Origin: JASLCR01 sp964384345
Lineage (GTDB): Bacteria > Patescibacteriota > Saccharimonadia > Saccharimonadales > Saccharimonadaceae
Assembly (NCBI GenBank): GCA_964384345.1
Contig: CAYLKD010000002.1
Span: forward strand, 48,890-112,889
Direction of reading: 5' to 3'
Length of the DNA stretch: 64,000 bases
A model generated the notes under the pieces. That model did not search any database, was not told where the DNA came from, and was given only the letters and a program-made list of their open reading frames with translations. The position numbers were made by a program, and so were the translations under genes. This document shows, one piece after another, positions 32,169-41,214 of the stretch (its first letter is position 1; each line of letters begins with the position of its first letter).

Positions 32169-32812
32169 TGAGTTTCATCGCTCCTGCAATTCTGGCCGAA
32201 AACGCCGATCAGTACAAAGAAAAAATCGAGGCAATGCAGGGCTTTGCGACACGGATTCATATTGATCTTTCAGATGGTGAATTTGCACCGACGTTTACCA
32301 TTACCGATAACGAACTGTGGTGGCTTCCAGAGATGCAAGCAGATATACATGCTATGGTCGCTCGTCCAAGTGAACACGTACAGGCGCTGGTCGCAAAAAA
32401 GCCACATATGATAATTTTTCACGCCGAAGTTCAAGAGGATTTGTCGCAGATTTTTCAGTATGTTCGTCAAGCAGGAATCAAGGCTGGATTAGCATTGCAG
32501 CGGCCAACAGTGCCGACAGAAATCCGACCCCTGATCGAAATGGCTGATCATGTCATGATTTTTAGTGGTGACCTCGGCCATCATGGGGGCACCGCAAGCT
32601 TAATGCAACTTGAAAAAGTACGACTTATCAAAGCGATTCGTCCGACAGTCGAAATCGGTTGGGACGGTGGCGTCACTCTTGAAAACGCGTTTAGTCTGAG
32701 TCAAGGCGGAGTTGATGTACTTGATGTTGGAGGTACTATAGCTAAGAGCGCAGATCCAGCGGAAACATACGCAAAATTAGTAAGTGAAATCAATAAGCAT
32801 GGGGTGATATAG
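32168..32812 (+). CDS. rpe: Ribulose-phosphate 3-epimerase family
   Basis: The 214-residue TIM barrel interconverts ribulose-5-phosphate and xylulose-5-phosphate. Metal-ligand positions are conserved: His31 and Asp33 in RIHIDLSDGEF, a His in ADIHAMVARP, and an Asp in IGWDGGVTLENA. The phosphate-binding loop usually reading MSVNPGFGGQ is here IFSGDLGHHGG, a clear departure, so a slightly different substrate is possible. It overlaps rpiB and is 2 nt from the next gene. Confidence 0.85.
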   Translation: MSFIAPAILAENADQYKEKIEAMQGFATRIHIDLSDGEFAPTFTITDNELWWLPEMQADIHAMVARPSEHVQALVAKKPHMIIFHAEVQEDLSQIFQYVRQAGIKAGLALQRPTVPTEIRPLIEMADHVMIFSGDLGHHGGTASLMQLEKVRLIKAIRPTVEIGWDGGVTLENAFSLSQGGVDVLDVGGTIAKSADPAETYAKLVSEINKHGVI

Positions 32813-32813
32813 G

Positions 32814-33677
32814 ATGGGTGATTTGACACGAACAGAATTAAAACACAAGGTGAGTGCTGTCCGCGAGGATATAATTCGCATGCTTGAAGCTGCTGGTTCC
32901 GGACATAGTGCTGGTCCGCTCGGCTTGGCTGAAGTCGTGACAACGCTGTATTTCGATATTATGAATTTGCGACCGAGCCAGCCTAATTGGAGTGACCGTG
33001 ACCTATTCTTTCTAAGTAATGGCCACTGTGTACCAGTACAATATGCAGCTATGGCTGAACGTGGGTATTTTGATAAAGAAGAGCTAATGACCTTACGAAA
33101 ATTTGGCTCACGCTTGCAAGGACATCCAGAACGTACGAAGCTCCCTGGTCTCGAAAACACCAGTGGCCCACTCGGCAGTGGACTGAGCCAAGCTGCCGGC
33201 GTCGCTTATACGCTGCAGTATATCGACGCGCAGCCGCATCGTTTTGTTTATGTCGTCACTGGAGATGGAGAACTAAACGAGGGCAACATCTGGGAAGCAG
33301 CCATGTTTGCGGGGAAGTACAAACTATCCCAACTCGTCGTTTTCATCGATCGAAATAATATCCAGATCGATGGTAATACCGAAGATGTTATGCCGCTCGA
33401 GGATCTTGCTGGCAAATGGAAGAGTTTCGGGTGGCACGTCCAAGAGATTGATGGCCACAACATCGAAAGCATTCAAGATGCCGCGAGCCAAGCGCGCGCG
33501 ACTACGAATCGTCCAAGCGTCATAATTGCTCACACGATTCCCGGTAAAGGCGTTGATTTTATGGAATACGATTACCACTGGCACGGCGTTGCACCAAATC
33601 ACGAGCAAGCAAAAAATGCGCTGCGAAAACTACGTACGCTTGATGGTAAGATTCGACATGAAGGAGAAGGTGTATGA
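32814..33677 (+). CDS. Transketolase, N-terminal (ThDP-pyrophosphate) subunit
   Basis: The 287-residue protein corresponds to the first third of transketolase and binds the pyrophosphate and Mg of thiamine diphosphate: GHSAGPLGLAEVVTTLYF, GPLGSGLSQAAG and GDGELNEGNIWEAAMFAG followed by IDRNN. The split form is common in Archaea, some Firmicutes and Patescibacteria. Its stop overlaps the C-terminal gene by 4 nt (ATGA), which favours equal synthesis of both chains. Confidence 0.95.
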   Translation: MGDLTRTELKHKVSAVREDIIRMLEAAGSGHSAGPLGLAEVVTTLYFDIMNLRPSQPNWSDRDLFFLSNGHCVPVQYAAMAERGYFDKEELMTLRKFGSRLQGHPERTKLPGLENTSGPLGSGLSQAAGVAYTLQYIDAQPHRFVYVVTGDGELNEGNIWEAAMFAGKYKLSQLVVFIDRNNIQIDGNTEDVMPLEDLAGKWKSFGWHVQEIDGHNIESIQDAASQARATTNRPSVIIAHTIPGKGVDFMEYDYHWHGVAPNHEQAKNALRKLRTLDGKIRHEGEGV

Positions 33678-34672
33678 GTGATTACGCATTAAACCCACAT
33701 TACGCAGCAGATGATGTGGCAAAGGAACCTATCCGCGCAGGATTTGGTAGAGGCCTGCGTGCTGCAGGTGAAGTAAATGATCAAATCGTTGCATTATGTG
33801 CTGACCTAACAGACAGTACCCAAATGAGCTTATTTAAAGAAAAGTTTCCGAATCGCTTTGTTGAAATAGGTGTTGCTGAGCAAAATCTTGTCACCGTAGC
33901 GAGTGGAATGGCGCGCATGGGTAAGATTCCTTTCACATCGAGCTATGCGGCTTTTAGCCCTGGCCGAAATTGGGAACAAATTCGCACGACTATATGCCTT
34001 AACGATCAACCAGTGAAAATCGTTGGCTCGCATGCAGGAACATCTGTCGGTCCAGACGGTGCAACACATCAGATGCTCGAAGATATTGCTTTGATGCGCG
34101 TGCTACCAAATATGGTGGTGATCGCTCCTGGTGACGCTATTGAGGCTGAAAAGGTAACTCGCGCTATTGCTGAAAATGGCAAACCGACCTATTTGCGACT
34201 TGCACGCGAGAAAACCCCAATCTACAGCACTGAACATTCACCATTTGAAATTGGTAAAGCATATATACTGCGTTCCGGCAGCGATGTCAGTTTACTCGGA
34301 ACGGGTGCTATGACATATCAACTGCTCATGCTATCGCGCATCCTGGAAGAAAAAGGGATCAGCGCAGAGGTTGTCCATGTGCCGACCATTAAGCCAATCG
34401 ATGAGCAAACCATACTCGATAGCGTACGTCGAACTGGTCGAGTCGTTACGGCCGAGGAAGCGCAAATAGCTGGTGGTTTCGGTGGTGCTATCGCCGAATT
34501 ATTATCAGAAAAATTGCCAGCTCCACTCAAACGTCTCGGCATTCATGACCGCTTTGGTGAATCAGGGACACCAGATGAGCTTGCTGACTTCTTCAAACTC
34601 ACCGCAATAACGATGCAAGACGAAGTTGAACAATTTATCAATCACGTGCCGCAATACCGACCGGGATATTAA
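33674..34672 (+). CDS. Transketolase, C-terminal (pyrimidine-binding) subunit
   Basis: The 332-residue partner holds the pyrimidine-binding domain and the C-terminal domain. The catalytic glutamate is in FVEIGVAEQNLVTVASGMA (about 72-90), followed by FTSSYAAFSPGRNWEQIR and GSHAGTSVGPDGATHQ. With the upstream subunit it moves two-carbon units between sugar phosphates. Confidence 0.95.
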   Translation: MSDYALNPHYAADDVAKEPIRAGFGRGLRAAGEVNDQIVALCADLTDSTQMSLFKEKFPNRFVEIGVAEQNLVTVASGMARMGKIPFTSSYAAFSPGRNWEQIRTTICLNDQPVKIVGSHAGTSVGPDGATHQMLEDIALMRVLPNMVVIAPGDAIEAEKVTRAIAENGKPTYLRLAREKTPIYSTEHSPFEIGKAYILRSGSDVSLLGTGAMTYQLLMLSRILEEKGISAEVVHVPTIKPIDEQTILDSVRRTGRVVTAEEAQIAGGFGGAIAELLSEKLPAPLKRLGIHDRFGESGTPDELADFFKLTAITMQDEVEQFINHVPQYRPGY

Positions 34673-34683
34673 AAAGGAGAACT

Positions 34684-35595
34684 ATGGGACTTACAATTTC
34701 ACAAATACGAGACAATACTACCCGAGCGCGTCATCTCATGCAGCGATCGCGAGCACAAGGGTTTGCTGTTGGTGCTTTTAATATTGACAACCAAGAGACG
34801 CTGATTGCGGTATGTAAGGCAGCAAAGAATCTTAATTCTCCAGTGCTCGTCGAAGTCAGTGACGGCGAAGTTTCCGCAATGGGTCTTGAGAATATTCGAG
34901 ATCTCGTGGATAACTACAAAGCGCAGTATGGCATCGAGATGTACATCAATCTAGATCATAGCCCGTCAGTCGATGACTGTAAGCGAGCGATCGATGCTGG
35001 TTACGAATTTATTCACATCGATATTTCACAGGCCAATCACGAAGCAACCGAAGAAGAGATCATCGAAAAGACAAAAGAAGTCGTCGAATATGCAAAATTT
35101 ACCGGGGCACTCGTTGAGAGCGAGCCGCACTACTTCGGCGGTAGCTCAAATCTCCACGAAGAAGCTATCGACTACGACGAAATTAAAAAAACGTTTTCGA
35201 CGCCAAACGGTGCAAAATCATTTATTGATGCTACGGGTATCGATACGTTTGCAGCTGCAATCGGTAACTTGCACGGGAAGTATCCTGTACCGAAAGAGCT
35301 AGATCTTGAGCTTTTGCAGCAAATTCGTGACGCCATCGAATGCCAAATTAGCCTGCATGGTGGCTCCGGTACGCCGCTTCATTTCTTTGAAGATGCAGCT
35401 AGGATTGGGGTGAGCAAAATCAATATTAATAGTGATATGCGGTTCGTCTTTCGAAAGACTCTCGAAAGCGTGCTACACGATAATCCGGACGAATACGCTG
35501 TGGTTAAACTGATGCCAACGGTATTTGAGGCAGTGCAAGTCGTTGTTGAAGAAAAAATCTTAGCATTTGGCAGTAAGGACAAGGCGGTTGTCTAA
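34684..35595 (+). CDS. fba: Class II fructose-bisphosphate aldolase family
   Basis: The 303-residue zinc-dependent aldolase shows AFNIDNQETL, the zinc/catalytic segment YINLDHSPSVDDC, ESEPHYFGGSS in the position of the second metal loop, NLHGKYP, LHGGSGTP and KININSDMRF. It cleaves or makes fructose-1,6-bisphosphate, though tagatose-bisphosphate is possible. A strong AAAAGGAG precedes the ATG, the only gene of this operon with a good internal ribosome-binding site. It overlaps the following pfkB (TAATG). Confidence 0.93.
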   Translation: MGLTISQIRDNTTRARHLMQRSRAQGFAVGAFNIDNQETLIAVCKAAKNLNSPVLVEVSDGEVSAMGLENIRDLVDNYKAQYGIEMYINLDHSPSVDDCKRAIDAGYEFIHIDISQANHEATEEEIIEKTKEVVEYAKFTGALVESEPHYFGGSSNLHEEAIDYDEIKKTFSTPNGAKSFIDATGIDTFAAAIGNLHGKYPVPKELDLELLQQIRDAIECQISLHGGSGTPLHFFEDAARIGVSKININSDMRFVFRKTLESVLHDNPDEYAVVKLMPTVFEAVQVVVEEKILAFGSKDKAVV

Positions 35596-36584
35596 TGTCC
35601 GTGCATGAGAATATTAATACTCCTAAGATTTTAGCTATAGGTGCTGCCGTTCAAGATGTATTTTTGAGTAATAGTGATGAATTTAAACCCGTAACTGACA
35701 AGTCTCTGCATGAACAAGTTATGCAGCTTGAAATGGGCGGTAAAGCAGATGTTAATAAGATTACCTTCAGTACTGGTGGCGGTGCGACGAATGCTGCCGT
35801 AACTTTTGCTCGACAGGGTATCCACGCGCTCTTTATGGGGACAATAGGCGACGATCCAGCTGGGCGAGCAGTTCTAGATGATCTCGATAAAGAAGGCGTT
35901 GATACGACCCATGTTAGTTATTCTGAAAAATTAAATACTGGTTATTCGGTACTGCTGCTTGCGCCAAATGGTGAACGCACGATCCTGACGTACCGCGGAG
36001 CCTCGACACATTACCACCAATTAAACTTTGACATCGCAGATGTTGATGCGGACTGGCTGTATGTTTCAAGTGTGGCAGGTCAAATGGCTGTGCTCGATAA
36101 AATATTCCACCAAGCACGCGAAAAAGGCATAAAGATATTCTTTAATCCTGGAAAAGGCGAGCTCAAGGAGACGGCTAAGCTCAAAGCGCTTCTTGAGGAT
36201 GTCAGCGTGCTATCAGTCAACAAGGAAGAAATGCAGAGTATCGTCGAGGGACAAAGTATCGAAGAGTTGATCCACCATGGACTCAATTTAGTTGATACGG
36301 TTATCGTCAGTGACGGACCAAATGGTGTGGCTGCTAGTGATGGCAAAACGATCGTCAAAGCCGGCATGTACGAAGACGTCAAAGTTATAGACAGGACCGG
36401 AGCTGGTGACGCATTTGGCTCTGGCTTCTTGTCACAATGGGCGACAGGCAAAAGCTTGAAAGAGTCGATAATATTCGCAAGCGCGAATTCGACATCAGTG
36501 GTCGCCAAGATCGGCGCAAAAACTGGCATTCTTCATAAAGGTACGAGATTACACGACATGCCGCTGAGCGAAGAGGCACTCTAA
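35595..36584 (+). CDS. PfkB/ribokinase-family carbohydrate kinase
   Basis: The 329-residue kinase has the N-terminal sugar-binding glycines FSTGGGATNAAVTFARQG (about 57-74) and the C-terminal catalytic VIDRTGAGDAFGSGFL (about 262-277) with the base Asp. Family members phosphorylate ribose, fructose-6-phosphate, tagatose-6-phosphate, fructose-1-phosphate or adenosine. Its place after fba suggests a phosphofructokinase role, but specificity cannot be read from sequence. Confidence 0.9.
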   Translation: MSVHENINTPKILAIGAAVQDVFLSNSDEFKPVTDKSLHEQVMQLEMGGKADVNKITFSTGGGATNAAVTFARQGIHALFMGTIGDDPAGRAVLDDLDKEGVDTTHVSYSEKLNTGYSVLLLAPNGERTILTYRGASTHYHQLNFDIADVDADWLYVSSVAGQMAVLDKIFHQAREKGIKIFFNPGKGELKETAKLKALLEDVSVLSVNKEEMQSIVEGQSIEELIHHGLNLVDTVIVSDGPNGVAASDGKTIVKAGMYEDVKVIDRTGAGDAFGSGFLSQWATGKSLKESIIFASANSTSVVAKIGAKTGILHKGTRLHDMPLSEEAL

Positions 36585-38107
36585 TGTCCCATTCGCTCGC
36601 TCGACTCCTTGCCAATGATCATCCACTGTTTACATTTAATCTTCATCAGTTGGAAATCGCCGTTGGTGGTGATGCGGTTGATGTCAAACTACTCGGTGAT
36701 ATCATGCAAAAAGCCCACGCGGTCATGCGAGATCTCGGTATCGATACAGCTGACACAACGGCAGAAGAGCTCTACCATAGCCTAAACGCACTAGTGCAGT
36801 CGGGGAGCGTTGAAGAGATGCTGTCAGACACACATTACGTGCTTCTCGAGGTAGCGGGCGAAGTAATTTCATTTTGTGTGTACGACGTTATCGAAAATGC
36901 GCATCACAATCTACCATTCGCAGATCGTAAGCTGGATCACGGGCAGCGGCATCTGCGTGCGGAGATTATTCAGCGGTATGCAGCGCACGATCGAACTGAT
37001 CACAAAATAGTACATGAGCTCGCCGAGCAAGCGGGCTTTCATATAAAAGAAGACGGAGATTATAACTATATGGATGACTCAGCACACATAAATCAGCAAG
37101 CTGTCGCTACGGATACACAGCCTACAATACTGATGATCGGCGATATTTTTACCGATGCATTTATCGAACTCGATGATTCTTCTGCGCGCGTCGACACTGA
37201 TGAAGATGGTTCTAAGCGCTTGAGCTTACCATTTGGAACCAAACCACCGTATAAAGGAGTAGAAGTTGTCAACAGCGTCGGACCTTCACCGAATGCTGCG
37301 GTTTCGACTGCACGTCTCGGTGTTAAAACAAGTCTGATGGCTTGGCTCGGTGATGATCAGACTGCGGGAGAAAGCCTCGCATATCTTGCTAATGAAAGTA
37401 TTGACTCAACCCTGGTCTCACAAAAATCAGATACAAAGTCAAACTATTACTACGTATTACGACTTGGTGCCGAACGAACAATTCTCGTGAAGAACGAGTC
37501 GTATGATTATTCCTGGATTGCTCCGGAGCAAGCTCCTGACTGGGTATATTTATCCTTAATCAGTGACGCATCGTGGCAGTTGCATGAAGACCTAGTGGCA
37601 TATCTTGATGCCAATCCTACAACGAAGCTTGTCTTTCAACCTGGTACGTTTCATTTCAAATGGGGGACCGAAAAGCTTAAGCCTATTTACCAGCACGCCC
37701 ACCTTGTCGTTATAAATCGGGAAGAAGCGGTGGATATTACGGGCGGTAGTTACGACGACGTTCCGGGATTGATGGACATGCTTCATGAACTAGGACCAAA
37801 AGTAGTTGTCGTAACCGATGGACCTAATGGTTCATATGCGTCATATGATGACAAAAAAGTAATCATTCCGAACTACCCTGATCCTGCAAGTCCACTGGAT
37901 AGAACTGGTGCTGGCGATGCGTTTGCATCAACAATCACTGCCGCACTCGCACTCGGTAAGTCTGTCGAAGAAGCATTGACCTGGGCACCCGTCAACAGCG
38001 CAAGCGTCGTTCAGCAGCTTGGAGCACAAGCTGGGTTGTTACGACAAGATGAGCTCAATGAATGGCTATCGCGCGCTCCTGAAGATTACCATACTCGCGA
38101 TCTCTAG
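36584..38107 (+). CDS. PfkB-family kinase with a novel N-terminal domain
   Basis: The 507-residue protein has about 175 extra N-terminal residues before a PfkB domain. The extension (LARLLANDHPLFTFNLHQLE, then helices, then YVLLEVAGEVISFCVYDVIE and a His-rich HRTDHK-type segment) is not recognised. The kinase part begins near TILMIGDIFTDAFIEL (about 182), has VNSVGPSPNAAVSTARLG and the catalytic LDRTGAGDAFASTITAAL. The extension could be regulatory or bind a partner in the operon. It overlaps the previous kinase start/stop (TAATG), and its 3' end overlaps the LOG gene by 4 nt. Confidence 0.85.
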   Translation: MSHSLARLLANDHPLFTFNLHQLEIAVGGDAVDVKLLGDIMQKAHAVMRDLGIDTADTTAEELYHSLNALVQSGSVEEMLSDTHYVLLEVAGEVISFCVYDVIENAHHNLPFADRKLDHGQRHLRAEIIQRYAAHDRTDHKIVHELAEQAGFHIKEDGDYNYMDDSAHINQQAVATDTQPTILMIGDIFTDAFIELDDSSARVDTDEDGSKRLSLPFGTKPPYKGVEVVNSVGPSPNAAVSTARLGVKTSLMAWLGDDQTAGESLAYLANESIDSTLVSQKSDTKSNYYYVLRLGAERTILVKNESYDYSWIAPEQAPDWVYLSLISDASWQLHEDLVAYLDANPTTKLVFQPGTFHFKWGTEKLKPIYQHAHLVVINREEAVDITGGSYDDVPGLMDMLHELGPKVVVVTDGPNGSYASYDDKKVIIPNYPDPASPLDRTGAGDAFASTITAALALGKSVEEALTWAPVNSASVVQQLGAQAGLLRQDELNEWLSRAPEDYHTRDL

Positions 38108-38790
38108 TGGTCGCAGTAGGTTTTGTTCGATTTTACGATACTGACAGCTTCATCGATGCTGTCAGTTATCGTATACAAACTTAAATCGACTTCCGCAATA
38201 GTCTTGTGGAGTAGCAAATCATTACGTGAGAGTTCATCAAAAGCATTCCAAAAATCACTACCAAATAAAATAACTGGTGCTTTATTGGTTTTGCCTGTTT
38301 GAATTAACGTCAAAATTTCTGTGAGTTCATCCATAGTACCAAAACCACCGGGAAAATAAATATATGCATCAGCATAAAGTGTCATGACAATTTTACGTGG
38401 AGCAAAATGAGCAAATGCATAACTCTCGGTCGTGTAAGGATTCAGTGCCTGCTCATGTGGCAACGCAATATTAAAACCTATAGATGGTCCACCGGCTTCA
38501 AGTGCACCTTGATTAGCAGCTTTCATGATGCCATTACCGCCGCCGGTCACGACGGTGTAGTCATTTTCGCCTAACCGTTTCGCCAGCATGCGTGCTTGAT
38601 CATATACTGGACTATCTTCTGGAGTTCGGGCTGAGCCAAAAATGGTCACTGTTTTGTGATACTTACGCAAAATATTGTAGCCATGCTGGACTTCTTTGTT
38701 AATATTCCCTAGCCGTAGCATCGCAGCCTGAAGCACGATGTCACGAGGGATACACACATTAGGATAGGATTCGTCAGGTTTTGGTTTCAT
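38104..38790 (-). CDS. LOG-family nucleotide-binding protein (TIGR00730-like)
   Basis: The 228-residue Rossmann-like protein has VTIFGSARTPEDSPVY, VVTGGGNGIMKAANQGALEAGG and the LOG signature YFPGGFGTMDELTEI. LOG proteins are nucleotide 5'-monophosphate phosphoribohydrolases that release free bases such as cytokinins; some bacterial relatives act on general nucleoside monophosphates. Here nucleotide salvage is the likely context. The N-terminal 40 residues extend beyond the core. Confidence 0.88.
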   Translation of the reverse strand: MKPKPDESYPNVCIPRDIVLQAAMLRLGNINKEVQHGYNILRKYHKTVTIFGSARTPEDSPVYDQARMLAKRLGENDYTVVTGGGNGIMKAANQGALEAGGPSIGFNIALPHEQALNPYTTESYAFAHFAPRKIVMTLYADAYIYFPGGFGTMDELTEILTLIQTGKTNKAPVILFGSDFWNAFDELSRNDLLLHKTIAEVDLSLYTITDSIDEAVSIVKSNKTYCDH

Positions 38791-38927
38791 ACAATATTAC
38801 TAAAAGTAGTGTAGCAGAAATGACCCGAAAATGCTTATGATTTAGTAGCTTTGTCGGATTTGAAAGGCATACGACATCACCGTCTTAAAGCCACTACTGC
38901 TCGGTACTAGATAAACTATCAATCTTG

Positions 38928-38933
38928 TATACT
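38928..38933 (+). promoter_or_regulatory. -10 box, leaderless uvrB start
   Basis: TATACT ends 7 nt before the GTG at 38941. The remainder of the 150 nt gap before uvrB shows nothing else. Confidence 0.55.
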
Positions 38934-38940
38934 AGTAAGA

Positions 38941-40914
38941 GTGGATAAATTCAAACTCGCAACACCGTACAAGCCCATGGGAGATCAACCCGCAGCAATT
39001 GCACAACTCATTGAGGGGTTAGATAACAATGTCCGTGAACAAACGCTGCTCGGTGTGACAGGATCCGGTAAGACATTTACGATGGCGAATATCATTGCCA
39101 ATCGGAATGTACCGACGCTTGTTTTAGCTCATAATAAGACGCTGGCTGCACAGTTATATTCAGAATTTAAAGCGTATTTCCCAGATAATGAAGTACACTA
39201 CTTTGTAAGTTATTTTGATTATTATCAGCCTGAAGCGTATATCGCATCAAGTGACACATACATCGAAAAAGATTCAGCGATCAATGACGAAATTGATCGT
39301 TTGAGACATGCTGCAACGAGTGCCCTATTGACACGGCGAGATGTTATTATCGTCGCCTCAGTTAGCTGTATTTATGGAATAGGGTCTCCTGATGCATATT
39401 CCGAAATGTCAATCCTTGTCAAAAAAGGCGAGCGACGACTCGAAGATAAGTTCATTCGGCTCTTAACAGATATTCAGTATCAACGAAATGATATTGATTT
39501 TCACCGCGGAACCTTCAGAGTAAAAGGCGATGTTGTCGATGTCTTTCCGGCCGGTAGTGATGTGGCGTACAGAATAGAGTTTTTCGGTGACGAAGTCGAC
39601 CGTATAACTCGTATTGATCCATTGACCGGTGAAATTTTGGGAGAGCCTGATCAAATAACAATTTTCCCTAGTTCTCACTATGCAACACCAAAACAGCAAA
39701 TGACGGTTGCCATTGAGAAAATAAAACAAGAGTTTGACGAACGAATGGAATGGTTTGAGAAGCATGACAAACTGCTGGAAGCGCAGCGCCTGGCGCAGCG
39801 AACAAAATACGATATTGAGATGCTCGAAGAAACTGGTTTTGTTAAAGGAATCGAAAATTATTCGAGATATTTAACGAACCGCGAACCCGGCGAACAACCT
39901 GCAACACTCATAGATTATTATCCTGACGATTGGTTATTACTTGTCGATGAGAGTCACATGACCTTACCGCAAGTACGGGGCATGTATAACGGTGACCGTG
40001 CGCGCAAAGAAGTACTGGTCGACCACGGGTTTCGTATGCCGAGTGCACTCGATAACCGTCCCCTCCGTTTTGAAGAATTTGATCGCCATATCCATAAAGC
40101 AATTTATGTATCAGCCACGCCTGGCGACTATGAAACGACGCACACGCCAGAGCCGGCTCAACAGGTCATTCGCCCTACCGGTCTACTTGATCCAGTCATT
40201 GAAGTACGACCAAGTGAAGGACAAGTTGATGATTTGATCGCAGAAATTCGTGATCGCACAGCAAAAAAGCAACGCGTTTTGGTGACAACGCTGACGAAGC
40301 GTATGGCTGAAGATCTGAGCCAACATTTATTAGATCTGGGAATGAAGACGGCATATATTCACTCAGAAGTCGATACCTTAGAACGAGGTGACATTCTTAG
40401 GGATTTGCGTATCGGTATCTACGATGTGTTGATCGGTATCAATTTACTACGAGAAGGTCTCGATCTTCCCGAAGTGAGTTTAGTGGCAATTATCGACGCC
40501 GATAAAGAAGGTTTTTTACGTAGTGAAAGTGCTCTGATACAAACAATTGGCCGCGCAGCACGCCACGTTGAGGGACGAGTTATAATGTACGGCGATCATG
40601 TCACGCGTTCCATGCAGGCGGCTATGGATGAAACAAACCGCCGTCGTAGCATTCAAGAAGCCTATAACACCGAGCATGGCATTACACCAACGAGCATCGA
40701 TAAGGCGATCGGCGAGGGTCTGCGTGCTATCATCCCGATGAAAGATGATGACAAAAAGAAGGGCAAAATCGATCTCAAGAAAATTCCAAAAGACGAATAC
40801 AGTAAATTAGCTAAAGAACTCACGGCTCAAATGGAACTCGCTAGTGCGAATCTTGAATTTGAAAAAGCCGCAGAACTTCGCGATCTTATTGCCGAGATAC
40901 GCTCAAAAGGCTAA
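38941..40914 (+). CDS. uvrB: Excinuclease ABC subunit B
   Basis: The 657-residue nucleotide-excision-repair helicase has Walker A GVTGSGKTFTMAN (about 39-51), the beta-hairpin region YYQPEAYIASSDTYIEKDS (about 93-111), DESHMTLPQVRGMYNGD, helicase motifs LREGLDLPEVSLV and QTIGRAARH, and a C-terminal UVR domain (ELTAQMELASANLEFEKAAE) for UvrC. The start is GTG, placed by homology to the MDxFxLxxPYxPxGDQP start and by the leaderless -10. Confidence 0.97.
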   Translation: MDKFKLATPYKPMGDQPAAIAQLIEGLDNNVREQTLLGVTGSGKTFTMANIIANRNVPTLVLAHNKTLAAQLYSEFKAYFPDNEVHYFVSYFDYYQPEAYIASSDTYIEKDSAINDEIDRLRHAATSALLTRRDVIIVASVSCIYGIGSPDAYSEMSILVKKGERRLEDKFIRLLTDIQYQRNDIDFHRGTFRVKGDVVDVFPAGSDVAYRIEFFGDEVDRITRIDPLTGEILGEPDQITIFPSSHYATPKQQMTVAIEKIKQEFDERMEWFEKHDKLLEAQRLAQRTKYDIEMLEETGFVKGIENYSRYLTNREPGEQPATLIDYYPDDWLLLVDESHMTLPQVRGMYNGDRARKEVLVDHGFRMPSALDNRPLRFEEFDRHIHKAIYVSATPGDYETTHTPEPAQQVIRPTGLLDPVIEVRPSEGQVDDLIAEIRDRTAKKQRVLVTTLTKRMAEDLSQHLLDLGMKTAYIHSEVDTLERGDILRDLRIGIYDVLIGINLLREGLDLPEVSLVAIIDADKEGFLRSESALIQTIGRAARHVEGRVIMYGDHVTRSMQAAMDETNRRRSIQEAYNTEHGITPTSIDKAIGEGLRAIIPMKDDDKKKGKIDLKKIPKDEYSKLAKELTAQMELASANLEFEKAAELRDLIAEIRSKG

Positions 40915-40923
40915 GATAGATAT

Positions 40924-41211
40924 ATGACACAGTTATCTCGTGAGGACGTGCGAGGTTTAGCTCGTCTCAGTGGCCTCGTAGTATCAGACGATGAAGTAGA
41001 ACGACTTCGAACTGACATCGGTGCGATTTTGACCTACGTTAAACAACTTGATGAGCTCGATACCTCAGGCGTGGAGCCAACCTATCAAGTAAATAACCCA
41101 ACAACTGTCTGGCGATCAGACGTTGTCGAGGCATCATTATCCGGCGATGCACTTGTTAAAATGGCGCCTGATTCTACACAAAACCAAATTAAAGTACCGA
41201 AAGTTTTGTAA
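40924..41211 (+). CDS. gatC: Asp/Glu-tRNA amidotransferase subunit C
   Basis: The 95-residue subunit stabilises GatA in the GatCAB amidotransferase that makes Gln-tRNA or Asn-tRNA from mischarged precursors. The LSREDVRGLARLSGLVVSDDE start and VKQLDELDTSGVEPTYQV segment are typical. It follows uvrB by 9 nt; TAAGAT at 40912-40917 ends 6 nt before its ATG and could be an internal leaderless promoter. Confidence 0.93.
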   Translation: MTQLSREDVRGLARLSGLVVSDDEVERLRTDIGAILTYVKQLDELDTSGVEPTYQVNNPTTVWRSDVVEASLSGDALVKMAPDSTQNQIKVPKVL

Positions 41212-41214
41212 TTT

